A stretch of 64,000 nt of DNA. Origin: Xenoacremonium recifei (taxonomy: Eukaryota > Ascomycota > Sordariomycetes > Hypocreales > Nectriaceae). A model generated the notes under the pieces. That model was not told where the DNA came from. It was given only the letters and a program-made list of their open reading frames with translations, and did not search any database. The stretch lies in contig WOFQ01000014.1 of NCBI GenBank assembly GCA_012184525.1, positions 124,001 to 188,000 of the forward strand, given 5' to 3'. Numbering within the stretch: position 1 is the first letter of the stretch; every line of letters starts with the position of its first letter. The position numbers were made by a program, and so were the translations under genes. Shown in pieces: positions 43,306-53,924 of the stretch.

Positions 43306-45940
43306 GATGCTGTCGTGGATCGTGTCGTGCTGACTAACACCAAGCGATGGTATGTATCTTCAGTGCTGCGTTGCGCGGCGTCTGGCTGCTGCTGGGTGTA
43401 CTCCCCGAAGAGGTGTCGAGGGGCAGGACTATGAGTGGACCGCGAAACGCTCTGTCAACACACGACTGAAGACCGGAACGGATCCATACATTCGAAGCGG
43501 CGGCGGTTGTGATGCGGTGCCGTGCCTCAAGACGCGGCTCGGCGACACTCAAGTGTTACCGTCCGAGGCAAACGACAAGACCGGAGCCGCTGCCACGCAG
43601 GGACAGAAACGCAACGCAGCCGACCCGACCTAGTCGATGGCGATCGGATGACTTTGGAAGTGGCGGTGCGCCGGCGTGCGGGTGACCTGGCGATGGCGGA
43701 TAGTCTGTCAGATGGATACAATATCAAAGGACGATGAGATGACGGAGTGGAAAGTCGTCCAGTGACCGGGCTGGTACGAAGAACGAATTTTCCGGGTCCA
43801 AAAGAGGAACCCGATGATAAGATGGCGGGCGGCCATTGGCTGCAGGGGAGAGCAGATGGCTTGCAGGAGGGTGCGATCCCGGTGGGTCGGACAGGCTCTC
43901 GAACCGCTACAGTGGCTTGCTGCAGGGCATTTAGGGCCAGGAGACCGCTGTAATGTTTCACACCAAGCAGCACGTGTTTGTAGGTGGATTTAAAGGGCTG
44001 GCTTTCACGTCAGCAGGAGTCCGTTGAGAGAATCGTCAGCGGCTCTGGGGTATCAATCTGCTGCATGACTCATTTCACGATAAATAACAAAACGGGTACA
44101 AATCCTAATCATCAACAGACACGCGGCACTGGACCCCTTGGTCTCGCAATCACGCCAGAAGCCCTACCGATTGTTCCCTGGAGGCCACTTCCGGAGTGGA
44201 GTTTGCCTCTAGCGGTGGATCGATCCCGAACGCCGATTCGGAACAGGCCGGACAGCATCGTCTAAGTTTGAGGCCAGAAACACGATAAGGATCAAGCAAT
44301 TGAGGGTCTGCAAATACACGGATAAGAGCTATTGGCACGGATGCTGGCTGCAGGTGCTGCTGCAAACGGGGCCGCACGCGTGGGTGGGCGGCTGCGGAAG
44401 GGTGGCGTTCACCATCAGTTCAGGTACCGGCATGTTGCAGTTATTTATGGGTTGTGACTCGATCGCGACGGGAGTGGCAGGTTTTGGGAGCAGGCATATG
44501 CCGACTTATCGCCGTTTGGACGCATGAGGCTCTGTTGGGGGGGCGTTTGGACGGGCAGCAATTCTGCAACACTAACAATATCGTCAGTACGTACTGCTAT
44601 TATCGGGACTGAAATAATAATAAGAACGAAAATAATACGCGTGAGGAATGAGACACTCGTGAATCGTCCGTGCCAGGAAACTCTCCTCGTCAAGGAAGTT
44701 GACCGAGTAAATTACTGACCGATGCCCTGATCCTGATAATTATCGTTCGTCCACGGTGGCCGACACCGCTACTCACCTTGTCACCTTGACTGTGACTCCA
44801 TTCGCAGCCCACACCGTCTCCCTATTCTCGTTTCTCAATTTTCGCTGGGTCTTCCCGAAGCCATCGTCCACTTATACCCACCCGGGCGGCCGTTCCGGGG
44901 CTCGGGTACGGTACTTGTCACCTCACTTTCTGCGCTCTCACCACCACTGACCGGGCTGTTGCTCACCGGGAGACTTAGAGAGGCTCCACGGGCGGGGGCC
45001 TTGCCATCGGGACGTTAAGCTGGATGCGGATACTTTCGAGATGCCTTGTCCCTGACGCCAGGTCTGCGGCATTCGGCATCGTGGATCGTCAAAGACAAGA
45101 CTTGTTGACAAGTCAGACTTTTTTCCCAGTAGTATCAAGAGTCATCAGCGCGAGGGAAGAGAGATGTCAAGTTCTCACCTGGTCGTTCCCTTTGGGCATC
45201 GCTCTCCGCCGAGTCTGCCAATGGCGCGTCCTGGATGAGCATAGCCGACCATCTTCAGCTTATCTTCCTCACCAACGTCTTTGTTGATCGCTGCTGACGG
45301 GCCACGTCTGGCAGCATTCGACGCTGATATTGGACCGCCGATCATGCAGTGTCAAGCAGGGATTAGGGGCCTGAGCTGACCTGGCCGCCCTCAGCTGTCA
45401 GATCACCAAGGTGAGGCCGGGGCCTGGCTGGGCTTCACACATGCTTCAGCTAGCTGGCGATGCCCGGGCCTTAGCCTTCTTCGGTCGATCCAGAAGCTTT
45501 CGCACCGGTTTAGAATGGATCTCGGGAGCGCGCATCCCTGCCTGTGAATCGCTTCAGATGGGACGGCATGGGAACGCCGTTGGGCGCCGCTACGTACCTT
45601 CGCCGTGCTCTCCCGATAACCCATGCTTGACTCGTGTGAATCATCGAGCACCGCGCTGGTATATCAATGAAAGGGGGCCGCTCTCCTCTCGTCTCCGCGT
45701 TTGTGGCATCCCATCTCTCTATCTCATCTCAGATTCACCTTTCGCGAGCCAGAGTCAATCTTTGATCTCTCCCCTGCTCCTGCCATCTCGAGCACGCCTG
45801 GCCGTCACTCCATCGCGCCTTCCACCCTCGCAGCCAACCACCCGCACACCTGTCTGATATCTACATATCTCCCTAACCTGATATCTTCAACCTCTTCATT
45901 CACCCTTATCATTCCAATTCCTTTCACACAACCACCCACC
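43306..45940. other. 2.6-kb divergent intergenic region
   Basis: Between the divergent starts of the cystinosin gene and the 2EXR gene. No protein-coding gene is supported. An A/T-richer stretch with ATAATAATAAGAACGAAAATAATA lies near 44610-44635. The last 250 bp are CT-rich and form the leader of the 2EXR gene. Confidence 0.5.
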
Positions 45941-46561
45941 ATGGCGGTCTCTGAATCAGAACACCACCACCACCGCACCAGCTTCATGGACCTCCCCGTC
46001 GAGATCCGCCTCGACATCTACGAACAACTCCTCCACATGCCGGCCTACTCTAAGCGCCGCTCTGCAGACGCTCACGTCTATCCCAATCTGCTGCTTGCCA
46101 ACCGCCAAATCAACCACGAGGCCACCGACCTCCTCTACGGCGACAACACGTTCCTTGCGCACCCCGCGATGCTCGCCAGCTTCCCACGCCTGCGCCCGTG
46201 GACCGAGCCCGTCAAGTGCTCCAAGGTGGTGCCGCGCATCCGCCGCTTCCACATCGACGTGCGTCTCGACTGCGACCTGCCCTACGACGCCAACGCCGTC
46301 ACCGCCAGCTTCAGCGGGCTCGACGAGCTCACCATCGACATCAACCAGGCCATGTACCTCGGCGTCGGCCACTCCAATCTCGCCAAGTTCGAGGGCATCC
46401 GCGGCGTCAAGAAGGTCATCATCACCGGCAGCACCACTGGCTTCGAGGAGTACCTGGAGTGGCTGACCAAGGCCATGATGAGCGAGCCCGGGACCAAGGT
46501 GCCCGACTTCAAGCCGGCGCAGGATGACTGGGCTGACCGACTTGCCCATGTGCACTACTAG
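45941..46561 (+). CDS. 2EXR-domain protein (F-box-like fungal family)
   Basis: Single exon, 206 aa from the ATG at 45941 in a good start context (CACCATGG). The frame is open further upstream, but those residues are a translated pyrimidine-rich leader. After a short His-rich stretch (EHHHHR), the 2EXR signature FMDLPVEIRLDIYEQLL appears at residues 15-31. It is followed by LLLANRQINHEATDLLYGDNTF at about 51-72 and a mixed alpha/beta remainder with IRRFHIDVRLDCDLPYD and FSGLDELTID. Proteins of this type are greatly expanded in Pezizomycotina and resemble F-box proteins. A substrate-adaptor role is often supposed but not shown. Confidence 0.85.
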   Translation: MAVSESEHHHHRTSFMDLPVEIRLDIYEQLLHMPAYSKRRSADAHVYPNLLLANRQINHEATDLLYGDNTFLAHPAMLASFPRLRPWTEPVKCSKVVPRIRRFHIDVRLDCDLPYDANAVTASFSGLDELTIDINQAMYLGVGHSNLAKFEGIRGVKKVIITGSTTGFEEYLEWLTKAMMSEPGTKVPDFKPAQDDWADRLAHVHY

Positions 46562-47790
46562 ACGACACACAAAATACTATGCTAGACATACAGAGCTAGA
46601 AAGAGACGGGAAGAGAAAACGGGGAATCTAGAGACATGATCTAGAAGGCGTGATAATCGCGCCACGAATTGGCCAAGACGGCCACACTGATGATCTGCTT
46701 TGCTTCGCTCCGCTGGCGTTTGGATGGGAAAGAGATATCATGTAATTTGCTGGGATATATATACTTGCTATGACAAGCTGGGATGACCGTCCTTAAGTAC
46801 CAGGCGTCAATGCTTTCAGGATGGATACCACTGTTGGACAACACTTTACGATGCTTCTTCTTCACTTAGAGATTTATTTTAATCCACAACGCGACGCTTC
46901 ACTTGACACCACATCATGCCTCCCAACCATGTGACCTTTTCCACTTTGAGTCTTCTCACCCCAAACAATCACACTCTCTCATTTCGAGACTCCAACTGGG
47001 ACTTTTACATGAATCAGTAACCCCCGCAACAGCACGGCACGGCTCACGATCCGCGCCATCGCAACCCCGGCTCTTCCAGCCCAATCACCCGCCGGCTTCT
47101 CTCGGCAACCCGCACCTCCTCCAATCCCATCGTTCGAGAATCTCAGACTCAGGCCAGACTCCGTGAGGGGTTTGCATGTCCGGGAACCAGGGGGGATTCA
47201 ATTCTGCCGTAAAGACCTGGGGACACAATCTCTTCCTTTCTTTCATTCTTTTCTTCTCTCCTCGCATTGATATACTTCTACAGTTATTGTGTAATAAACG
47301 AACAACGGAAATAAAACAGTGAGCCTCTTCATGCCTCCCAAGCCAACGCCGATTCTGATGCAGCAGCGTCTAGTTCCAGTTTCTTCCGCCGCCCGACGCT
47401 CTTCTTTTGCCTCTCTTTCTTCTCTTCCGTTCTCATCCCAGACTGACGCCAATCTATCGGCCAATCTGCTCTATGGATCCAAACCGTGGTCTCGTTTTTG
47501 TTTATATCAAAAGCCACCTCTGCCTCTCCTGCAAGTGTGTCTAGGTTGTGCGCAAACCCCAAGGACACAAAACACCTGATGAGAGTTCCCAGGAGTACCT
47601 ACAAAAAAAAACTGATCCAGAAGCTGTCGCGCATGAAAATGGGAGGGACACAAAAGTCGTTCCACCTCTTTGCCCGTTTTCGTCGCTGCTCCTCCATTAT
47701 CCTGGGGTAATGCTGGATAGCCGACCACTCAACCGCGGCCTTGCACGAAAAGTGGTGCTATAGCCGAGCAGAGCCACAACCACCTCCGGA
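46562..47790. other. Convergent 3' region, 2EXR gene / aspartate-glutamate carrier
   Basis: About 1.2 kb between stop codons. AT-rich stretches with TTAATCC and GTAATAAACG near 46878 and 47290 suggest 3' ends. The small open frames between 47300 and 47760 overlap on both strands and show no motif. No gene is supported. Confidence 0.5.
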
Positions 47791-50107
47791 TTATAGACCC
47801 CCGCCTCCGCCCATCATCTTGGGCAGCGACCTCCATCCCTTCTCGTTGGGAAGCTTGACCTTACCAAAGTCTTCGTCCAAGTCGAGAATGATTTTCAGCG
47901 CATTGCGGCTGCGCGCGAACGGGCTGGTGTCCAGGCTGGGCCCGTCCAGCATCGCGCTGGCATCCGACACACCCGCCGAGAACGTCTGGTTCTCCTTCGC
48001 CTTGCCCGGCATTGGCAGCATCGTCTGAAGCACCTCGTACGCCGCGAGCGTGAAACCGAACTGAGGCGACGACCGGAAGATTCGCGCGGGACCGCCCTTG
48101 AAGAAGGCCGTGAAGCCCTCCTCCTTCCAGATCGTCCTGGCCGCGTGTCGCAGGCCGTTGTACGTAGCCTCACCCTTCCGCGCCTCGACCTGGAGACGGG
48201 TCTTGATGACGTCGCAGGGAGTCGTGAGGTAGGCGGCGGGCATACCGGCAATGGCACCAGCCGTCAGGAGCTGCAGCACACCGAGCTTGTGCGTCGCCGA
48301 CTCGCCGAAGAAGTCCTTCTTCAGATGGCTGTACGTGGGGAAGTAAATGGCTGAGAAGGGCACATCACGGAGCAGACACGCCGAAGCGCCCTTGTACAGG
48401 CCCATGAGACCCAGGTTGCGGACAATCCACATCGCCGAGCGCTTGGGAGCACCACCACCGGCCTTGGCAACCTCACCCTGGACTTGCAGACGAATCTTGA
48501 CGATTTCCAGAGGGTTGGTGAAAACCTGCGCAGCATTCGGGTTAGCCACCTACACAAAAGCGTCCGAGATTTTCAAAGGGAAGCACTCACAACTTGGCAA
48601 GCACCGGCACTACCACCAGCAATCATTTCTTGCCAGACCTTGATGCTGCCATCCTTTTCGCTGAAAAACTTCCGGGCCAGGTCGTTCACTGTCAGCTTAA
48701 TGGCCTTCTCAGGGGCCACACCGACGAGCTGAGGACCGACACCGGAGTACAGTCCACGGAAACCTTCGTTGCGGACCACCTTCTGGAAACAGTCGATAGA
48801 GTTCTTATACAGGCGCTGTCCAGGTTGGGCGCCTCGCTGGTTCTGGAGTCGGGTCTTGACAAGATCGATCGGGTACACCATGAAGGCACCAAAGGCACCG
48901 GCCACACTGCCCAGAGCGAAGTTATAAGTGGACTCAAGGATGCCACCAAGAACACCGCCAACCAACGTCTTGTTCTTCTCGAGGGAGCCGACCAGAGAAG
49001 CCTCAGCATGCTCGTAAATGGGATTGCGCCATGAGGGATCCAGGACCTTGGCGAAGTCGGACAGGCCCAGACGGCCCGAAGGCTCCTCGAGGCTGGCGAA
49101 GTGGAACAGGATGTCAGCCTCCATGGGGGTGAAGAGCGAGAAGCGGGTAATCTTGGCGGCTTCGTTGAGGAACTCGGGTCGCGTGATCTTGCCATCTGCG
49201 CTCTCGGCCACAGCGCGGCGAACAATCAGTTCGACGAGATCCATCTCTCGGATCATATTCTGGAAGGCACGGACGTTGGCGTACGAAATCTTGCTTCCGT
49301 TGGAGATGTTGCACAGGGTGTGCAGGTTCTGCAGGAGGTGGTCCGACAGCTTGTGCTTGGCCGTCTCTACGATGATGCGCTCGAAATCCTCGGGAGCAAT
49401 GTATCCATCGCCGTCTTTGTCGAAAACATGGAAGGCTTGTCGGATGCGCTCGCCCTGGAGGCCGCGGAGCATCTGTGAAAACTGGTGATAGTCCAGGTTG
49501 TGTCGGTTCTTCTTGTTGCCGATGTACAGCTTGGCCCATTCCGAGTCCCAGTCAAAGGGGATGTTCTTGGGACCCTTGTTGAGCTCGTACAGGGTGCGGA
49601 AATCGTCATACTTGACGTGGCCATTGCGCTCGACATCGAAAAGGCGGAAGGCGATGGCGTATTCAGCGTCGGGCTTGTGGAGGAGGTTCTCGAAGATGGC
49701 CCAGTCGGAGAGGCTCACGCGGCCTTGTCCCTTGCTGTCAGCAACGCGGAAGAGGATCGAGTATTGATCTCGCGAGATTTTGTGCTATTTCAGAAAACAG
49801 AGCGCACTCCGGTCAGCAAAGTTCAATTATCTCCCAATTGGCGGTCTCCTATTCCAGGTCGGAGCGTATGTCTTATTCCCGTCCTCCAGCAGAGAGGGAT
49901 CTCGGACCGCACCCAGGTCTGACTCACAAAATCTTCATCTTTGGGCGCGACGGCGGCGATGAACTCGGTCGGTCCCAGGTACAGCTCGCCCGTTTCGGGG
50001 TCCTTGATCGCATGGGTGGTGAAGCGCGCCTTGGTCTGGGCGGAGAGGTCGTCGGAGCCAACGAGGCTCTCCTTGACGGCCTCCTTGACGACGGCGATCT
50101 TCGACAT
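47791..50107 (-). CDS. AGC1: Mitochondrial aspartate/glutamate carrier (Aralar/citrin type, EF-hand)
   Basis: A three-exon gene of 702 aa. Exon 1 is 50107-49928, exon 2 49784-48591 and exon 3 48525-47791. The introns are 143 bp (49927-49785) and 65 bp (48590-48526), both phase 0. The N-terminal 330 residues form an EF-hand regulatory domain, with one canonical-looking loop [12 protein letters not shown] at 182-193 and degenerate ones near 75-87 and 110-121 ([12 protein letters not shown]). The carrier domain follows, with three mitochondrial-carrier signatures: [20 protein letters not shown] and [11 protein letters not shown] charged C-terminal tail ends in a glycine run. Aralar-type carriers exchange mitochondrial aspartate for cytosolic glutamate plus a proton across the inner membrane in the malate-aspartate shuttle, under calcium control in animals. 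An in-frame alternative acceptor 24 nt upstream of exon 3 would add eight residues (VANPNAAQ); the branch site CTAAC lies within those 24 nt and favours the model given. Confidence 0.95.
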
Positions 50108-53100
50108 GGTGGCAGTCGGGGAGGACAGATCGTGTTCGGTGGTATCGGGAAGGGAAATTCAGGTCGAGAAGAAGAGGGCTCGTCCCGAGAATTAAGCAAT
50201 TGAGGCGCCGTGGGGCGTGAGCGGGAGGCTCGACGGTCGAGGCTGGGACAGGCGTTGAGGGCAAAAAAAATATCGCGACGGGACCGGGGTCGGTCGAGAT
50301 GAGCTGAGGTGATAACAGCAGCTACCGCTACCTATCGCCCGGGAACCGAAACGGCTGGGTCCGGCAAGTCTGTGACGGGGACTGGGGGGCGTGTGGGAGG
50401 GAATGGGCCGGGCGTCTGGTTCTCTAGGGGAGGGCCGTAGGGAGAAGAGAGAGGAGGCCAAGTCTATAACACAGGCATGAAAGAAAAGGAAACAAAGAAA
50501 CGAGCAGTGCCGGCCTTACAACTGAAGGGATCGAGAAGGGGGGAGGATCGCGGAGGAAGACCGGGAGGACGGGGGAGGAGGAGGTTAAGTCAGGTTGCGT
50601 CAATTGGGAGGCGTTGCAAGTTTTTTGGCATCCATTAATTTGCTATCTGCTGGGGAAGGCAGGAGCAGCGCAGGAGGTCTGCTGGACGCCCATCGCTGCT
50701 CCTGCTCTTCTCCGGGGGACCGCGGCGGCTCCACCAGGGGGTGCGGCTAGGTACCGGTACGTACTCTACAGGGCATTTCTGCACTCTCATGCGCTGCAGG
50801 TCAGCGGGCAGACGCCGAAGCAAAGATTACAGGTGACCACTGGACTTACTGGAAAGAGGCAGCGGCCAGCGCGTGCCTGAGATGGTGGAGGGCGCTACGC
50901 CCACTGAAGGTCTGGTGGCCCAGAGGCGCTGTTGCGGATAATCTTGGGCGGTCAGACGAAATGGAATCCCGGACCAGCGGGGATACCTTGAGCCGCTCGA
51001 AATGCAGATCCACTAGATCTCGCTTTGCGCCTCCCATTGGCTGATCTGGCTGGCTCCAGGGGTCGTTTTTGCCATTTTGGGGTCCTACAGGGCAATGACA
51101 GGCCTGTGCCAGAGCGTCACAGGTACCTGTACAGGGGGGTCTCGTGTACATGAGGTGGCCGCCAGATAGCACGTCACAGCCCGGGAATCGGAGGCTTCCA
51201 GCCATCTCCACGTGTGCGCAGGTATGTCCAGGCCCATTATGAGAGGGCAATTCCGGGTTGACGGGGAATTGGTCATTCGCACATTTGCCCTTTCGTTTCT
51301 TTTGCGCGGCTGCTGTGTTCTGTTGGCCCCAATTGGGGAATCGTCAAGTTATATTCTGCGCTGCACGTGCTGTAATTCCCGGGCGGCTCTACTCCGAAAG
51401 CCCGTGCAGGTACCTCAGCACGGCCTGTGAGGAGAGAAGTACCTTCCATCCCGTCCAGCAGAGATCCAATCTGAGATTTGGGGTTCAGCAAAGAAAAAAA
51501 AAAAGTTGGAGCCGCAACTCTCAACAACGCCTCTCTCCTTTCTCCTCACGCAAACGTCCGCTGTCGCAAAACATATCCCAGCGCATCAGGATCTTCACAT
51601 CACATGAGATCCCAAGCGTCTGAAAGGGCAGAGGGAAGCTCTCCGCGCCCCCAGCTGACGCTCCCACGCCGAGACACCGCGCACGACGGTTCCGCTGGAC
51701 CGTAGCGGGCGAGGATCCTCCCTCCGCAACACACTTGCAAGCCCAGGCCTGCTTGCTGGGGCGCGCTCCTCACTGTCCGGAGAGCCAGCGGAGACCATCA
51801 TGGATCATTGGAACGGCTCCAGCTTCCAACTAGGGTCTACGGCTCGCACGCATCAAACAGCGAATCGACTCGATCCTCAAATACCCTCCCAAGGGGCCCG
51901 CAGACCATCCTCCAGCCTCCCGGAGACCCTCAAGCGCTAGACCGCATACTTGCCTTATTAACGGAGCGCTCGAGGCTCGTCCGGACCGACGCCCAGCAAC
52001 AGCTTCAACAGGACAACTGCTGCGGTTGCTCACAGGCGCGCTAGAAACCCGCCTTTCATCTCCATATCCCCCATCAACCTTCTCCACACACTAGACTATC
52101 TTTCACCCGTCTCGCCCTTCACCTCTTTGCGGGGATCTGAACCCTTGACGCCGCCCCGGAGGTCCGGAAATTCCCGGGTCGGAGTGGTCGTCCGCTGAGC
52201 GGAGCTGCTGCTTTAGCTCACCTTCGCTGCACGAACACAATGCTGCAGAACACGGAGGCGTCGGTGTGCTTCTTGTCATGCAGTAGACATGAGTTGGCGT
52301 GCAGCAGAAGTGCAGCGGTACAGAGCAGTTGGGGGAACCGGACGGGGCCGGCAGGGTTATGGGGTCCAGGGACTGACGAGGCTGACCAAAGGTAGGGCAG
52401 ATAGGTAACGAAACGGAAACGAAGTCCCATATCTCCTACCATCAGGGTGCAGCATGGCAGGCCGACAAAGCAATATATCTACAGCGCCTGTCTCCGTCCG
52501 TCTCCTAGGAATGGATCAGCCCTTATGTCCGGGCCAGGCGCGTCCCTGAAGCCTCCAAATTGCGCAAAACCCCGTCCTAATCTAGACTGATAATGCAGAA
52601 GTCCATATCCTGTCTCTTGAATCCGCAGTATCCGGTATAATGGTTGTAATCCTGGTAGGTATTCACTATTTCCTGCATATCAATTAAGCTCGAACGAGTC
52701 AGCGGTATCAGCCATACCATGGATACTCATCTCACTACTCCGTACTGTCGCGCGTTGACGTGAATTCCTCGATTCCATACAATCCATGTTATTGGAAGTC
52801 TACAGATTAGAGACAGCATAAGAAATGCATTCTCCCGGCCCTCGTCGAGGAACTCGGGAAAGAGATTAGATATCATACATGACCAGATAACCGCCGGAAC
52901 TCCACCGTCCATACCAAGCCGTGTCCGTAAAATGTTTTTTCCTGATGTTTTCATGTTTTCGTTCTTTCCTTGATGCCATCGTCTCCAATGTGGCCCTAGG
53001 CTGTATGTTCTCGCCGCCGGTTCGCAGCATAGAGGCAGTCCACTGCTGGTGGACTAAACGTGCAGCAAGCATGCCTTGCCGCCCTGGCATCTCATCCCCA

Positions 53101-53924
53101 TGCCTATATCGGGAAACCGCCCAGCCACCGCCCGCCGCCATTGATCCATCGCCTAGGTCTACTTCCCTTCCCCGTCCTTCCCCCACGCCCCACGCGTCCT
53201 CGACCGGGGACAAATCCCGATGCCAGACCGTCTTCGCAAGCGTGAGTAAGGTTGGTATGTCAGAGAGAGCAGACCAAAGTCCGCAACGCCGAACGTCCGA
53301 GCGCAAAGGAGAAGAGACGAAAGGGTTGTGGTTATAGTTATGTAAGTCGCCGTCGTGGTCTTCGTAACAGTCGTCCAAATGTCGTTAAACAGGTGCCGAA
53401 ACAGTATTAAAGGTGCCTCCCGTCCCGTCCCCGTCTATAATGTGGAGGGGCTCAAGTAGATAGCATCAGAGCCCCCATGCGATGTATAGAAAAAGCAGTG
53501 CGTGCCTAGAAAACAGAGAGACCTAGATGTTTTCTGCCCAAGAAATGGGGGCAGAGTGTTGACCGCGTCGGCGCGCTTGTCCCGGCCCGGTTTTTGCTGA
53601 TGAGAAACACCGGAAGCTCGACGGTGAGCGGGACAGCGTTGCCGGTCCGGTGTCGCCCGATCCCGGTGTCCGAAGCCCCGACCCACCGAGGAGCTACGGT
53701 GAGAGTGACAATGTGAGAGAGAATGGGGAATACGGCCGCCACAATCGCAAAACCAAAATGTGATGAGGCACGTGCAAACACCATGCAGTGGGAGCGAGGG
53801 AACACCCTGCGACTTCGAACAAGACGCTCAGTATCGACAGCTACCGGGGGCAACAAGAGCCTCCGTCAGCCGCCCTCACTGCCAGCTGCTATCGACACCA
53901 CTCCGCCTCGTGCCGATGCAATGC
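50108..53924. other. 3.8-kb gene-poor region between carrier gene and cyclin gene
   Basis: Promoter of the carrier gene at the left (CCTATCGCCCGGG- and GC-rich, with an A8 tract near 50262) and 3' end of the cyclin gene at the right. An A12 tract lies near 51494. The sequence 51500-51800 resembles a CT-rich leader before a short open frame at 51800. Other frames (for example a 170-codon frame on the minus strand at 52866-53378) show no motif. No gene is firmly supported. Confidence 0.5.
51800..51940 (+). CDS. Possible small or decayed ORF, 46 codons
   Basis: An ATG in good context (ATCATGGA) follows about 300 bp that look like a fungal leader. It opens a frame of 46 residues starting MDHWNGSSFQLGSTARTHQT. 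A +1 frame over the same DNA runs on and ends in the helix-like ALDRILALLTERSRLVR before a stop at 52042-52044. The switch of protein-like character between frames could mean a frameshifted remnant, an unseen splice, or chance. I do not recognise it. Confidence 0.2.
   Translation: MDHWNGSSFQLGSTARTHQTANRLDPQIPSQGARRPSSSLPETLKR

Noticed and set aside
52120..52160. Reverse T-arm-like sequence (GGGATCTGAACCC) suggesting a tRNA gene
   Set aside because: The stem does not pair and no acceptor or anticodon arm can be built around it.
52866..53378. 170-codon frame on the minus strand downstream of the cyclin gene
   Set aside because: No domain, composition irregular, and more likely non-coding sequence beyond the cyclin 3' end.
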